A DNA stretch of 64,000 nucleotides from Dillenia suffruticosa (taxonomy: Eukaryota; Streptophyta; Magnoliopsida; Dilleniales; Dilleniaceae), in NCBI GenBank assembly GCA_033439265.1, contig JAVTVX010000001.1:17936608-18000607 (forward strand), in the 5' to 3' direction. The position numbers were made by a program, and so were the translations under genes. Numbering within the stretch: the first letter of the stretch is position 1; every line of letters begins with the position of its first letter. A model generated the notes under the pieces. That model did not search any database and was not told the DNA's origin. It saw only the letters and a program-made list of their open reading frames with translations. Positions 47,601 to 58,479 of this stretch are shown piece after piece.

Positions 47601-50600
47601 GGATAATAGAGTTTCCTCCACCCCATTAAATTGTTATTGCTTTTAGACTTGTGAGGAACATTAAAAGGTTCAGATATCACCTTTTATCTACCTAATATTT
47701 TTTAATTACTTTTTAGCTTTTGTGAGCCATAAAGAAAATGACATTAATGAGGCTCCGATAGTGATTGCTATTCTTCTAGTTAGGATAATTTGTGGAACAC
47801 TGCTGACACTATTGGTATTATAATTTTTACAGTCCAGATGGAAAGTTCCTTGTATTTCTATCTGCTAGAAGTGCGGTGGATTCTGGGGCACATTGCTCTA
47901 CAGAGTCACTTCACAAAATCGACTGGCCAACTGATGGAAAGCCATGCCCATCTCCAAATATCGTTGATTTGGTGAGCTTACATTTATCAGTTAGATTTAA
48001 ACATATTCTGGTGGCTTATATATTATTAGCATGTTGATGAAGAGTTTTAATATTATGATGTGGATATATTCATCTCAAGTATCAGCGGATGACTACCTTG
48101 GTATAGCACTATCTGTAAAGACCATTTGACTCTTGGTTAGAGGGTTAAATGCTTCCGTATCCAATTTGATAAAGGAATATTGCGTTGTCACTGTATGACA
48201 AGCCTTTTCATTTCTTTTGAGTTTGATTGAGATCACTTACTATGTCCATTGTGATATGCATAAACGCAACTTCTATTTGTTGTAATTGTCAGATTTTCTT
48301 GAAATTCACTTCCTTCATGTGGAACTTAGTATGGAAATAGTTATTATAAATTTTTTCAGGCAACTATATATGGTAGCTTTAGGAGAATGCCTAATGCAAC
48401 ATCGTCATACTTAAGTAACCATCTCACATATATGTGTCGGAACATCAAATTTAAGACGTATGTTGAGTAAGAAACTGCCTAAGGTATACTTTTAATTACA
48501 TATGCAATATTGGAGGTAAGATAGATATAATACATATATCATCCTCAATGACATTGCAGGTCCCTGTGGTAATGTGTCCTGAAGATGGTGGGTTTCCTGG
48601 GCTTTATAATTCAGATGTCCTTAAAAATCCCTGGCTTCTGGATGGATACACTATGATTTTATCTTCTATCTGGGGTAGCACTCAAGCCATCCTGTCAGTG
48701 AATATACTGAGGTAACTAGAATTTTTCTTTCCAAGTCCCAGGGAATGCAGCTGTTGCTCATTTTCTTGCATAGTTACACGTTAAGCTGCTCTTTTTTTTT
48801 TATTGTCACCAGTGGAAAAGTATCACGTCTCAGCCCTGCTGAATCTGGCTTTTCATGGAATGTTCTTGCTCTAGACCAGAATAACATCATTGCTGGTAAA
48901 CATTCATTATGTCGTTCCATATATATGTTCAATATGTTTCTAAATTTTGTAATGATTTTTGAGCTTTTCCATGTATCTTGCAGTCTGTAGCAGCCCAGTA
49001 GATGTTCCCCAAATCAAGTATGGTTTTATTGGCGGGGAGGCAGGTGCCGGTGTTCCATGGAGTTGGCTTGAGGTGTCAAGCCCCGTTCCCGGATGCTCTG
49101 AGAAGGTCCATATTGATCTAACTTTGGTTATTCATGCATCATTTTCTGCATTTAATGTTGTCTGTTTTACCCTACATAATTAATTGAGTTCTCCGTTTGT
49201 CATTCATGCATCTGTATAACCCAAGCCTATGCTGAAACTTCCTTCAGGTAAAATCATTGCTGTCATCTCTTCAATTCAGTATACTGAATATTCCGGTAAG
49301 GAATGTCTCCGAAAACCTTACAAAAGGTATAATGTGGATTCTACTCTTATCAGCCTTTTCATGATACTGTGTTGAACAATCTTCTTGTTTCTAGTAATGC
49401 ATTTGATAAATGGTTGAATGCCTATGTTCCAGCCAAGTACACTAAAAGTTTGCCTAACATAAACTTTTTTAAGTCGATCCTTGCCATTCTACCCGTATAG
49501 AGAGTTGTTATAATGTCTGAATCTTTGTGAAAATTTCTTTCAAAATGCTTGAGCTATTGGAATTCTATACCCCTCCCTTGTTTCTCATTTTCTGTTTTAT
49601 ATATTTTCCCCATAGGTTCCGTGCTGGATTTCTTTCTTTTACTCTGTAACATTAGTAATTATGCATGCCATGCCATAGTTTCTATCAGTTTTTTCTAATA
49701 GTGTGAATCATGGCTGAAAATATGCCTTCCAAGTCCCTTGATCTGAATTGCATACTCTCTTGATATGTTATACTCCTCTCCATTTTCTTCTTTGTCACGA
49801 ATTAGATGATATTTATTTTCGTTAGGGTGCCAAATCATTGCCGGGGACGAAGAATTTGTCTGTTAACAACCTATATTTAGTGTTTTTTATCATAGGCCAT
49901 TGTTTACATTTATGAATTGGGTACTCTCAGGCAAAATAAGGATGGACTACTCCACAAAAGTCCTTGAAATCATATTGTAACCCTTTTTGTGGGCCATGCT
50001 TTTCCCAGTCTATCTGGCTCTCACTCTTTCTCTTATTGGAGACCTCTCTCTCTCTCTCTCTCACTCCTTTGAATAACTCTCTTCTCCCTCTCCTTCCCTC
50101 TCAAGTTGTGACAACATCAAACTCTCTCTCTCTCTCTTCCTTGAATAAAAAAAAGATTTTTTTTAGCTTTTTAGTGACACACTCTCATTATATAATTCTT
50201 TAGATTAAATTTTTATTGAGAATGGACATTAAAATTCATAAAATTTATTATATTTTATGTTACCTACAGTGGATAAATTCAGTTCATTTTTGTAGTATGT
50301 TTATTATAGGGTTGTATAAATATAAATTTGGCTTTACCTTTTTCTCTATTTAATTTTAACACTTTTAGACTTAAATTTACAGCAAATTTAACAATGGAAA
50401 AAGCGTCAACTACTAAGATTTTTTTCAAGAAAAATTCTTGAATTGACAGAAAAATGTAGTGAAGAGTTTGGTTTCCTCTTTAGTTTTAGTTGTAGTTCTA
50501 TATTTTACATGTATGTACATATAAAATATTTGATTACATCATAAATTTTTCCTTCCCGGAGCTAAAATTGAGCTTATCCCTAATTATAGCTTTTATACCA

Positions 50601-52431
50601 AATATCTTTTTCCCCTGAAAATGAAAAGAATTTAGAAAAATGATTCATAAATAGTGAAACCATATTTTTCTTTGGCAATGGTTGCAGGTGCTAGCAAACC
50701 AATTGAGGCAATATTTGTATCCTCCAGCTCGAAGAAAAGCCCCTCAATTGATCCATTAATTGTAATGATTCATGGAGGGCCTCATTCTGCCACTTTGACA
50801 AGCTTTTCAAAGAATTTGGCTTTCCTCTCTTCAATCGGCTACAGCCTGCTAATGGTTAATTACCGGTAAATTGAAGGTTCTTTATTATTATACTTCATTG
50901 GAGCCTACATCCCTAGACTGTGCATGGAGTTTATATTCCAGTTTAGTTAATTATAAAGTTTCTTGATCCATTATTTTAAGATCCTTATGTACCCCATGGG
51001 CGAATACATTACAACAACAAAATGAGTCTTAATCCCAAATTGTGGAATCATCCGTTTTGAGATCAATATAAGAGAGGGAGAAAAAAAAGAAGCAAAAATA
51101 ATATATTCATAAAAATTATAAAAAAATAATAAAAGTGCATTAATTCAATTTGTTCGAATTCTTCTACGTCACTTATTCCTCTCCAAAGTCTATCTCTTCA
51201 ATTAAACTCATGACATTCATATCTTTACAAATAAATTATATCCACATTTTCAATGATCTACCAGGACGTTTCACTAAATTTTCTACATTTAAGAGGGTTT
51301 GGGCATAAAACCTTTGCTGATGTTTAATAAATCTATAATGGGTAAATCGCTGTGGAGGTTTATGGTTGAACACGATTCTTTATGGCGGAAGGTGGTGGTT
51401 GCGCAATTTGGGGTGGAGGGTTATGGGTGGAGGACTAAGTTGAGTAGGGCCCCATATGGTGTAGGTTTGTGGAGGTGGATTAGTAGAGTTTGGACAGAGT
51501 TTGTGCCGTTTGTTAGATTTCAGATTGGAACGGGTGATTGGGTTCTGTTTTGGCAGGATTTTTGGTGTGGTGAGTCAGCTTTAAGGGATCAATTCCCTGA
51601 TCTGTACAGAATCACCAGATTCAAGGAAAGAGTGGTTGCTGACTGTGTTAATGTGATGAGCGATGGTACTTTGCATTGGATGTTGTTTTTCTTTGCGTAA
51701 TATGAATGATTGCGAGTTGCCTAGAATATTTGAGTTCTTTGTTTTGTTACAAAAGCAGACTTTAAGTGGTAATATGGCAGATTCAGGTTGGTGATCAGGA
51801 CGGAAGGAGGGGCAATTTAGCATGAAGTCAATTTAGCGTGAAGTCATTTTTAACTCTTTTACGGGTTGGTGCTCCTATAGTTGGTACTACTCATTTTCCC
51901 TGTAAATGGATTTGAAAGGTGCACGCTCCTCTCTAGGTTTCTTTCTTTGGGTGGGAGGCCGTGTAAGGAAATATTCTTACTCTAGATAATTTACAAAGTC
52001 TGGAAATGTTATTGTGAATGGGTGCTATATGTGCAAATCTAAGAAGTCCATTCGTCATCTTCTATTACATTGCTCGTGGGTGAGAGAGTTATGGAATTTG
52101 GTTTTAGGTCTTTTTGCATATTCATAGGTGGTAGTGCGAGGTGATGAAGTCTGGGTTTTGGTTGTATTTTTCTACGCATGAGGCAAAGGGAAGGCTTTAA
52201 AAATGGTTCCCTTGGTTATTTTTTGGATTGTGTGGTGTGAATGTAATACTAGAGCTTTTGAAGGCAGAGAGAGCTCTATAAACCATTTGAAAGCCAAGTG
52301 GTTATATATTTTTACTTTTTAGGCTACTAGTGAGACTCTAATGTAGACGTAGCCCTTCTGTCTTGTTTGGAATTATTAGTTTTGTAAGTTGTTGATTTGG
52401 CATCCCCTTAATGCCTCTAATAATAATAATG

Positions 52432-52476
<45 letters not shown>

Positions 52477-55109
52477 GAGCATGGGCTAGTCTGGATGCTC
52501 TAAGATTTTGGAACAAGTTCTTTAAATTAACAAGCTGGATTAGCGATTTGCTTTTCATTCTGGCACTTCCTAATACGAGTACTTATTCCAGAGGTTCATT
52601 GGGATTTGGTGAAGAAGCTTTGCAGTCTCTTCCAACTAAAATTGGATCCCAGGTGCCAATAGTTTCTCTTTCTGTATTACTTCCTGTATTTGTTCAGTTA
52701 GTTTTCCCCTAATTACTTTATGCATTGGCAGGATGTTGAAGATGTGCTGACAGCTGTAGATTATGCCATTGATAAGGGACTTGCTGACCCATCTAAAATA
52801 ACGGTACTTGGTGGCTCCCATGGTGGCTTCTTATCAACCCACTTAATTGGTCAGGTATGCTAGGTTTGCACATGATGCATTTATTGTTTTTATTTTCCAT
52901 GCATCAGTCTTTTCCTCCTAGTCTATCTTCTATTGATCTTGTATACCTCATTTTCCATATTTGTGGGATATGGGTTTTACTGTATTAGCCATATGGTTTT
53001 TACTGTATTAGCCATATGCGACTTCATATTGGATATTGCTTATCCCATGCTAAGCCTCACAGAGAGGACTCCCAAAACCCCATTTAAGAATTAGAACAGG
53101 AAGGGTTTCACTTTACATATTCATAATACCCTGCATTCCAGTGATAGTGGAATTATGAAATTCCATACATTTATGCAAATGGGATTCCCTAGAGTAGCTG
53201 GTCTCTTTCAAGTAAAGGCCTCTGTGGTCCTTATCTCTTTTGGATGTATGCACTTATGGACTAGATGTTGAGGTTTCTATATTTGCATCTGTTAATTTGA
53301 GAAACCTGGAATCTGTTCCAAAACTAAGCCATTTCTTGTGTTTGTGTGTTTATGTGATAGTTGAGTAACATGGATTCAGTTTAACTATTCTACCACTTTC
53401 GGCTTTGCAAACTTCTCAGGCACCGGATAAGTTCGTTGCAGCAGCTGTGAGGAATCCTGTTTGCAATATTGCATTGATGGTTGGTACCAGTGATATCCCT
53501 GATTGGTGCTATTTTGAGACGTTTGGAAGTGAAGGACAAAAGATCTTTTCAGAAGCAGCTCCACCTGAGCACCTGGCTCTCTTCTACAACAAGTCTCCTA
53601 TTTCACACCTTTCGAAGGTAACTCTCACCAATGCAAGAGGCATCTTTGATTAGATTTCTATCTGATGGTTTGTGATTGATTTAGCCAAATGTTGGGGTAG
53701 GTTGTGGAAAACGTGGATGTAAGTTATCGGTGAAGATATGAGTGAAAGGGTTTAGTTGAGGAGATAACATTAGATAGAAATAAGTGGCGTAAGAGAATTT
53801 GAATCAGTTGAATTAATACATCTACTACTACTACTACTACTACTATTAAAGTTTCTATGAACAGTTTATTTTTACTTTTTTCTTTTCATTTTTTTCCCTC
53901 TCTTCCATATTTGTCTCAAACGGCCAACTCAAAATTTGGAATTTAGTTTGTTCTTGTTATGTAGGTTGTGATTACTACAATCCCTTTGTCTCTGCATATA
54001 GCAAGAGAGCATGTAGATTGGGATGAAACCAAACTCATACAACTTAAAAAGCTTCAATCCATAATTGTGTTAGCCTGCTTGACATGATTGGAAATGCTTT
54101 TCCTTTATGAAAATGCATGCCATGTGCTCTTGCATGTGTCTGAAGCCTGATGTGTATTTTTGAAAGGATTTTGTTCATATGTAATTTGGCCTGTTAAAAT
54201 GGAATGCAAGCCATTTCTAAGAAACAAGTGAAGTTAGGCTTTTTCAGACAGGTAGTGTTCGGTATTTGTAACATCTTTAAGTAATATTTATTATTTGACA
54301 GCGGAAAAACATATCTATGAGTTAATCTTTATTACCATCTTCCTAATTATGCCTTGCAGGTTAAGACACCAACTCTATTTCTTTTGGGTGCTCAGGATCT
54401 CCGTGTACCACTTTCTAATGGACTGCAAGTATGAGTCACTCTTTTCTCTCTTGTTTCATCTTCATTTTTTAAAACTTCTCAGAAAACAAAATACGTGGCA
54501 GGCAATAGTTTATAACTTCATATGCAATTATAATTACTTATTGTTGGTGTTCTGGGCTGCATTCACCCACAAAACCGTAGAGCACAATGAAACCAGTCTT
54601 GTTTTGGTTCTTCAAGTGTCCATTTTTTTAAAAAAAAAAGGAAAGAAAAGAAAATAGAATTCTATAGTTCTCTTCTCCAAATTGTGCATTTATTCAGTTG
54701 CCTGACAAATGTTGGCAAAGATACAATTTCTTGCTGGTTGGATTATTTTTGCACCCACAGAATGGGGGAAAAAAAGCCGCCCACTGTTGTATCAGTTATA
54801 TGGAGTTGTAGATTTCCATTTATATGCTGATGAAAATTTTCATGTTTAACTCCTGTAGTACGTGAGGGCATTGAAGGAGAAAGGAGTGCCAGTCAAATTG
54901 ATTGTATTTCCCAAAGATGTACATGGAATTGATAGGTAAATTAGTACAATCTTCTATTCTTCAATCTTGTCAATGATATGTGTAGGTTTAATTGTTACTA
55001 TGTAAGTGTATGTTAGACCCTAAAGAAAGTCTCTTCTTTTTGCAGGCCACAATCTGATTTTGAGGGCTTTCTTAACATAGGCGTGTGGTTTAAGAAGTAC
55101 TGCAAATGA
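44649..55109 (+). CDS. AARE: Acylamino-acid-releasing enzyme, copy 2, with N-terminal transit-like leader
   Basis: Same enzyme and exon plan as copy 1. Leader exon 44649-44770 (ATGGCGAGA..., ends CAG/GTATGC) joins 45417 in phase and runs into the conserved Met at 45442. Exons: 45417-45592, 45679-45988, 46088-46309, 47154-47372, 47482-47556, 47833-47971, 48560-48711, 48813-48895, 48984-49105, 49248-49326, 50688-50865, 52592-52652, 52732-52854, 53420-53617, 54360-54428, 54859-54935, 55046-55109. Long form 822 aa; from the internal Met 773 aa. The 49-residue leader (MARLCLSSSYW...) has Ser, Pro and Arg and no acidic residue, as plastid or mitochondrial transit peptides do. Arabidopsis AARE is reported in both chloroplast and cytosol, so two starts are plausible. 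Triad in long-form numbering: Ser675 (GGSHGG), Asp766 (GAQDLRVP), His798 (KDVHGI). Exon 11 has three more codons than in copy 1 and exon 4 two more. Intron 11 carries a LINE fragment. Confidence 0.93.
51290..52481 (+). mobile_element. 5'-truncated L1-type LINE with (TAA)n tail
   Basis: An open stretch at 51335-51690 encodes the region after the reverse transcriptase of plant LINEs (GKSLWRFMVEHDSLWRKVVV, FQIGTGDWVLFWQDFWCGES). Downstream, in shifting frames, follow the zinc-finger-like remnants (LEMLL-VNGCYMCKS, IRHLLLHCSWVRELWNLVLG, WCGVNV-type WCIWxERN). The body is broken by stops and frame changes. It ends in a (TAA)n run (about 52419-52475) as plant LINE tails often do. In intron 11 of AARE copy 2, sense orientation. 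Confidence 0.82.
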
Positions 55110-55808
55110 GCAACTCTTCAATCTGTGTTCTGGCACTGCCTATCACCTGTAACTTCAAAAATAAGTCCCTCACTAGAGACCAGGACACCTCATAAGCCCT
55201 TGTGAATGGCAGCTACAATTTTCATCCCTCTGCCTAATAATAATATTCAATCCTGGAACAAAGGTAACAATGCACAATGCACAATAGCACAGTGGCAGTG
55301 CCCACTTTTTTTTTCGTCCTTGATGTTTTTAAAGTTTTTGACCAGAGGGAAAAAGGATGTAAATTTAACTGCAGTGTTGTGGCCATTAGAGCCGCTTTTT
55401 CTTCTTAATCAAAGTGCTTTTCACAGCCATACTGCTAGTGTCATTTCTTCATTGTGTGGCTTTTTTTTTTTTTTTTTTTTTTTTTTTCCTTTTCACGTTG
55501 CAGGAATTTCTTTTCTTCACTGTAATGAGTAATGGAGTCTGCTATTCTGGAAGAAACTCTAGGTAGAGGAGATTTGTTAAACCCCATCCCCCCCCCCCAA
55601 AAAAAAAAGAAAGGAAAGTCCTTGGACATTGGCGATTAAAAAGAAACAAAAGATTCAGTCCAAGAGTAAGCTATGCTTCAAAAAAAAAAAAAAAAAAAAA
55701 AAAGGGAAAAAGAAAACAACAAAATTGCTACATAGTAATGGAGCTTTACATGAAATCTGACTGAGCTAGGGTTTCAACACTGCTTTTAGTTTTCTTTAAA
55801 TGCATGCA

Positions 55809-55863
<55 letters not shown>

Positions 55864-57670
55864 GGCATCTCATGTGTCCTGGGCTCGCATTCTTGTAAAA
55901 TAATAAGGTAATCTGCACATTAATTTTTTATTGTATTTTATACATATATTAAATTTTATATTCATCAACTCAAAATTCTAGTATGATATACAAATATGAG
56001 AATTCCTATCTTAAAATTAGTTATAAAGGTAGCAGTTTAAGCTATTTTCTAATATAACATCATACAATCATTTATTAGGTTGATACGTCCCACATTTGGA
56101 GTTACTCATTTGTTGTAGAGGATAAATATATTAATTCAATATTTTGGGTATAATATATAAATATAACAATCTACATAAACATAGCATACTCTACATTAAT
56201 TTTTAAAAGATAAATTTATATTAAAATTTGTACTAAAATGATTTTTTTAAGGTTTTTTCTTTGTTTTTTAATTAACTATTGTTATTCAGAAATCGATTTG
56301 AATAGATGTGGGGTCAATTTAAAGGCCAGTTCTTCTAATACCTGTTTTTTTCTTATTTTTAAGATTTAAACTCAAAATTTTAATCGAGAGAGTTTAATAC
56401 TTTAGTAATACACCCATATGTCCTTGATTTTGAAAGCTTTTCCCAGCACACTAAAGTAGAAGCAGGAGGATTTGAATAGGGTTGGGGTAAAGGGAAGACA
56501 GATAAAGAAATTTTATCCTGAGACGCTTAACAATCAGAAATGAACATTCATTACTTTAGGTGGAATCTATTGTTAATACATCTTAATCAAATGTTGTGAG
56601 TTGTAGATTTAAATTTTCTAATACCATGCAAAAAGATAAGGCTTCAATTACAAGGGAGCCAAGTGAACTCTCTAACCTATGCTAAGCCCTATTGCTAATC
56701 CGGTCTCTTTTCACCGAGGAAGGTGGGTTAGGGGTTCCGACTTGAAATTCGATGAACGCTGCGTTTCGAGATGCCTAAAATATCATGTTTTTGTTTTGTT
56801 CGTCTATCCAAATCCTGCGAGAACAAAGTTAACGTTTTGCAGTAGGGTGCAGTGAAGAAGACGACTCTGTCTCTGTGCGTAAGCTCGCTCTCTATCTCAC
56901 TGGACTGTGAGACCTATCTTCCTTATAGACTCATCATTGTTATATTCATCATTTCCTCCCTATAATTTGAATCAACCACGTTCAAATCCCTAGAAAACAA
57001 AGTTTGCAAAACTCCAGCACTTAGACGCCACCCATTTCAACGTAGGAATATCCCTAGAGCCGAGCTTTATATCAAAATGGCCTCAACGGATAAATTTATT
57101 TTTAAAATAATTTATTCGGGAAACTAATTTAAAAAATAACAAACTTATATTGAGTCTTGAAAACTCAATATATACTGTTCATATATAACGAGTGTTCAAA
57201 ACTCAATATATTTAAAAAAAATAACAAGTCGAGTTTTCAAAACTCGACATATTCTTGAACAGTGCATATCGAGTCTTCAAAACTTGATATATCCTTAAAC
57301 AATACATATCGAGTTTTCAAAACTCAACATGTGTTACTCCCTACCTCTCTCTCTTCTCTCTTCCCTCATCCTCCCTCTTTCTCTCCGTGGGTCCCACCCC
57401 TGCCCCTTTCTATCTCCTAAAATGGAGAGAGAGGGGAAGGGCAGCAAAGAGAGAGAGACAGGGGATGGGACCCGCCGTCCCCCTCTCTCCCAAAATGATT
57501 TCAAAAGAGAGAGAGAGAGGGAGAGGACCCATCCTACCCACTCCCTTCTCTATATCATAATTGTGTTATTTTTAGAATTAGTTTTGTAAGTAAATTGTTT
57601 TGAAAATAAGTTTATCCATCGAGACCATTTCTATACAAAACTCCCCAAGAGCCATCAAAGAAAACTACAA
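55110..57670. other. Intergenic downstream of AARE copy 2
   Basis: The proximal 400 bp is probably 3' UTR. The rest contains poly-T/poly-A runs (55461-55487, 55680-55703), a (CT)n(AC)n microsatellite (about 55809-55861), AT-rich spacer and the palindromic array at 57150-57335. No supported gene; the open frame over 57329-57589 is made of CT/GA-rich simple sequence. Confidence 0.6.
57150..57335. repeat. Array of TCGAGTTTTCAAAACTCGA-type palindromes
   Basis: Five copies of a 16-20 base near-palindrome (perfect form at about 57228-57248; others at about 57153, 57190, 57268, 57309) at 35-41-base spacing, alternating with ATATACTGTTCATATAT or AACAATACATAT linkers. The flanking CT- and GA-rich blocks (57340-57410 and 57425-57535) are also partly complementary, including GGGTCCCACCCCTG against CAGGGGATGGGACCC. 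Confidence 0.75.
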
Positions 57671-57957
57671 ACTCCCAGATGCTCCGGTAAGGTTCTTATT
57701 AATCCGACTTTCTTTATTGATGTGACATTTCTTCATTTAGTATCACTTTTTGGGTACCATGAGGCCAAGAAGCTTTAGGTGATAATGTTGCTCTCCATTA
57801 TTCCCACATTGTTAATTGAGTTGTCCTTTTCTAGTTTCCGCATCTGTTCAATCTGATTGTTATGCTACATCCCCCTTGAGTTTACACCATTATTTCATCC
57901 CTTCAATTCCATAATTCAAGAAACCTGTAAAGAGTGTCATCGGAAAATGTTAAAAAG
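57671..57957 (+). pseudogene. Fragment of a third AARE copy (exon 9 end and exon 10)
   Basis: ACTCCCAGATGCTCCGGTAAGG (57671-57690) corresponds to the end of AARE exon 9 (TTCCCAGATGCTCTGAGAAGG). After an intron-sized gap, 57880-57957 aligns along the whole of exon 10 (TCATCxCTTCAATTC, AAxCCTGTAAxGAxTGTC, GGAAAATGTTAAAAAG), and the following intron start also resembles copy 2 (CTTATCAxCCxTTTTCATG). The frame is broken and no other AARE exons were recognised on either side. Confidence 0.72.
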
Positions 57958-58479
57958 TATATTGCTGCATTTATTTCTTATCAACCCTTTTCATGGAATC
58001 TCATTCAACAGTCTCGTTGAGAACATAAAGATTTAGTCTACTGATGGATCTAATAGCGGGTTTCTTCCTGTTAAGTATTCCTGTGATGAAACTTCACTCT
58101 GATATATCTTGGCCTTTCTGATCTTGAAGTCTTGTTCTTCCTTTGGGCGTTCGGGGCTTATAGTATTAGCCGTATTATCTGAAGAAAGGAAAGTTCCATT
58201 GGATGCATCTCCCACCCACTCTTATATGATAAAAATTCATTGGCTGGAACAGTCGAAATTTCAGAGAAACCATGCTACTTATGCTCTTTCACTGTACTAG
58301 AATTCGATTTACTATGGTCTAGGTACGTAAGTTCCTCCAGGTTTAATGGATGTGTTTACTGATCATGAGAGCTCATTTGAACTTCTGGTGCATGCTATTG
58401 ATTGATAATGGAGAGAACCGAATACACTTAGCATTTTGTGGGCTCTAATCATTGAATAACTTCTTGGTACCTATGTTAT

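Noticed and set aside
51299-51700. Apparent standalone gene of 133 codons
   Set aside because: It is the C-terminal part of a truncated LINE, not a host gene.
52389-52712. Open frame with poly-Asn
   Set aside because: The (TAA)n tail of the LINE read as codons, running into AARE exon 12.
57329-57589. 86-codon open frame
   Set aside because: Made of CT/GA-rich simple sequence within a foldable repeat region.
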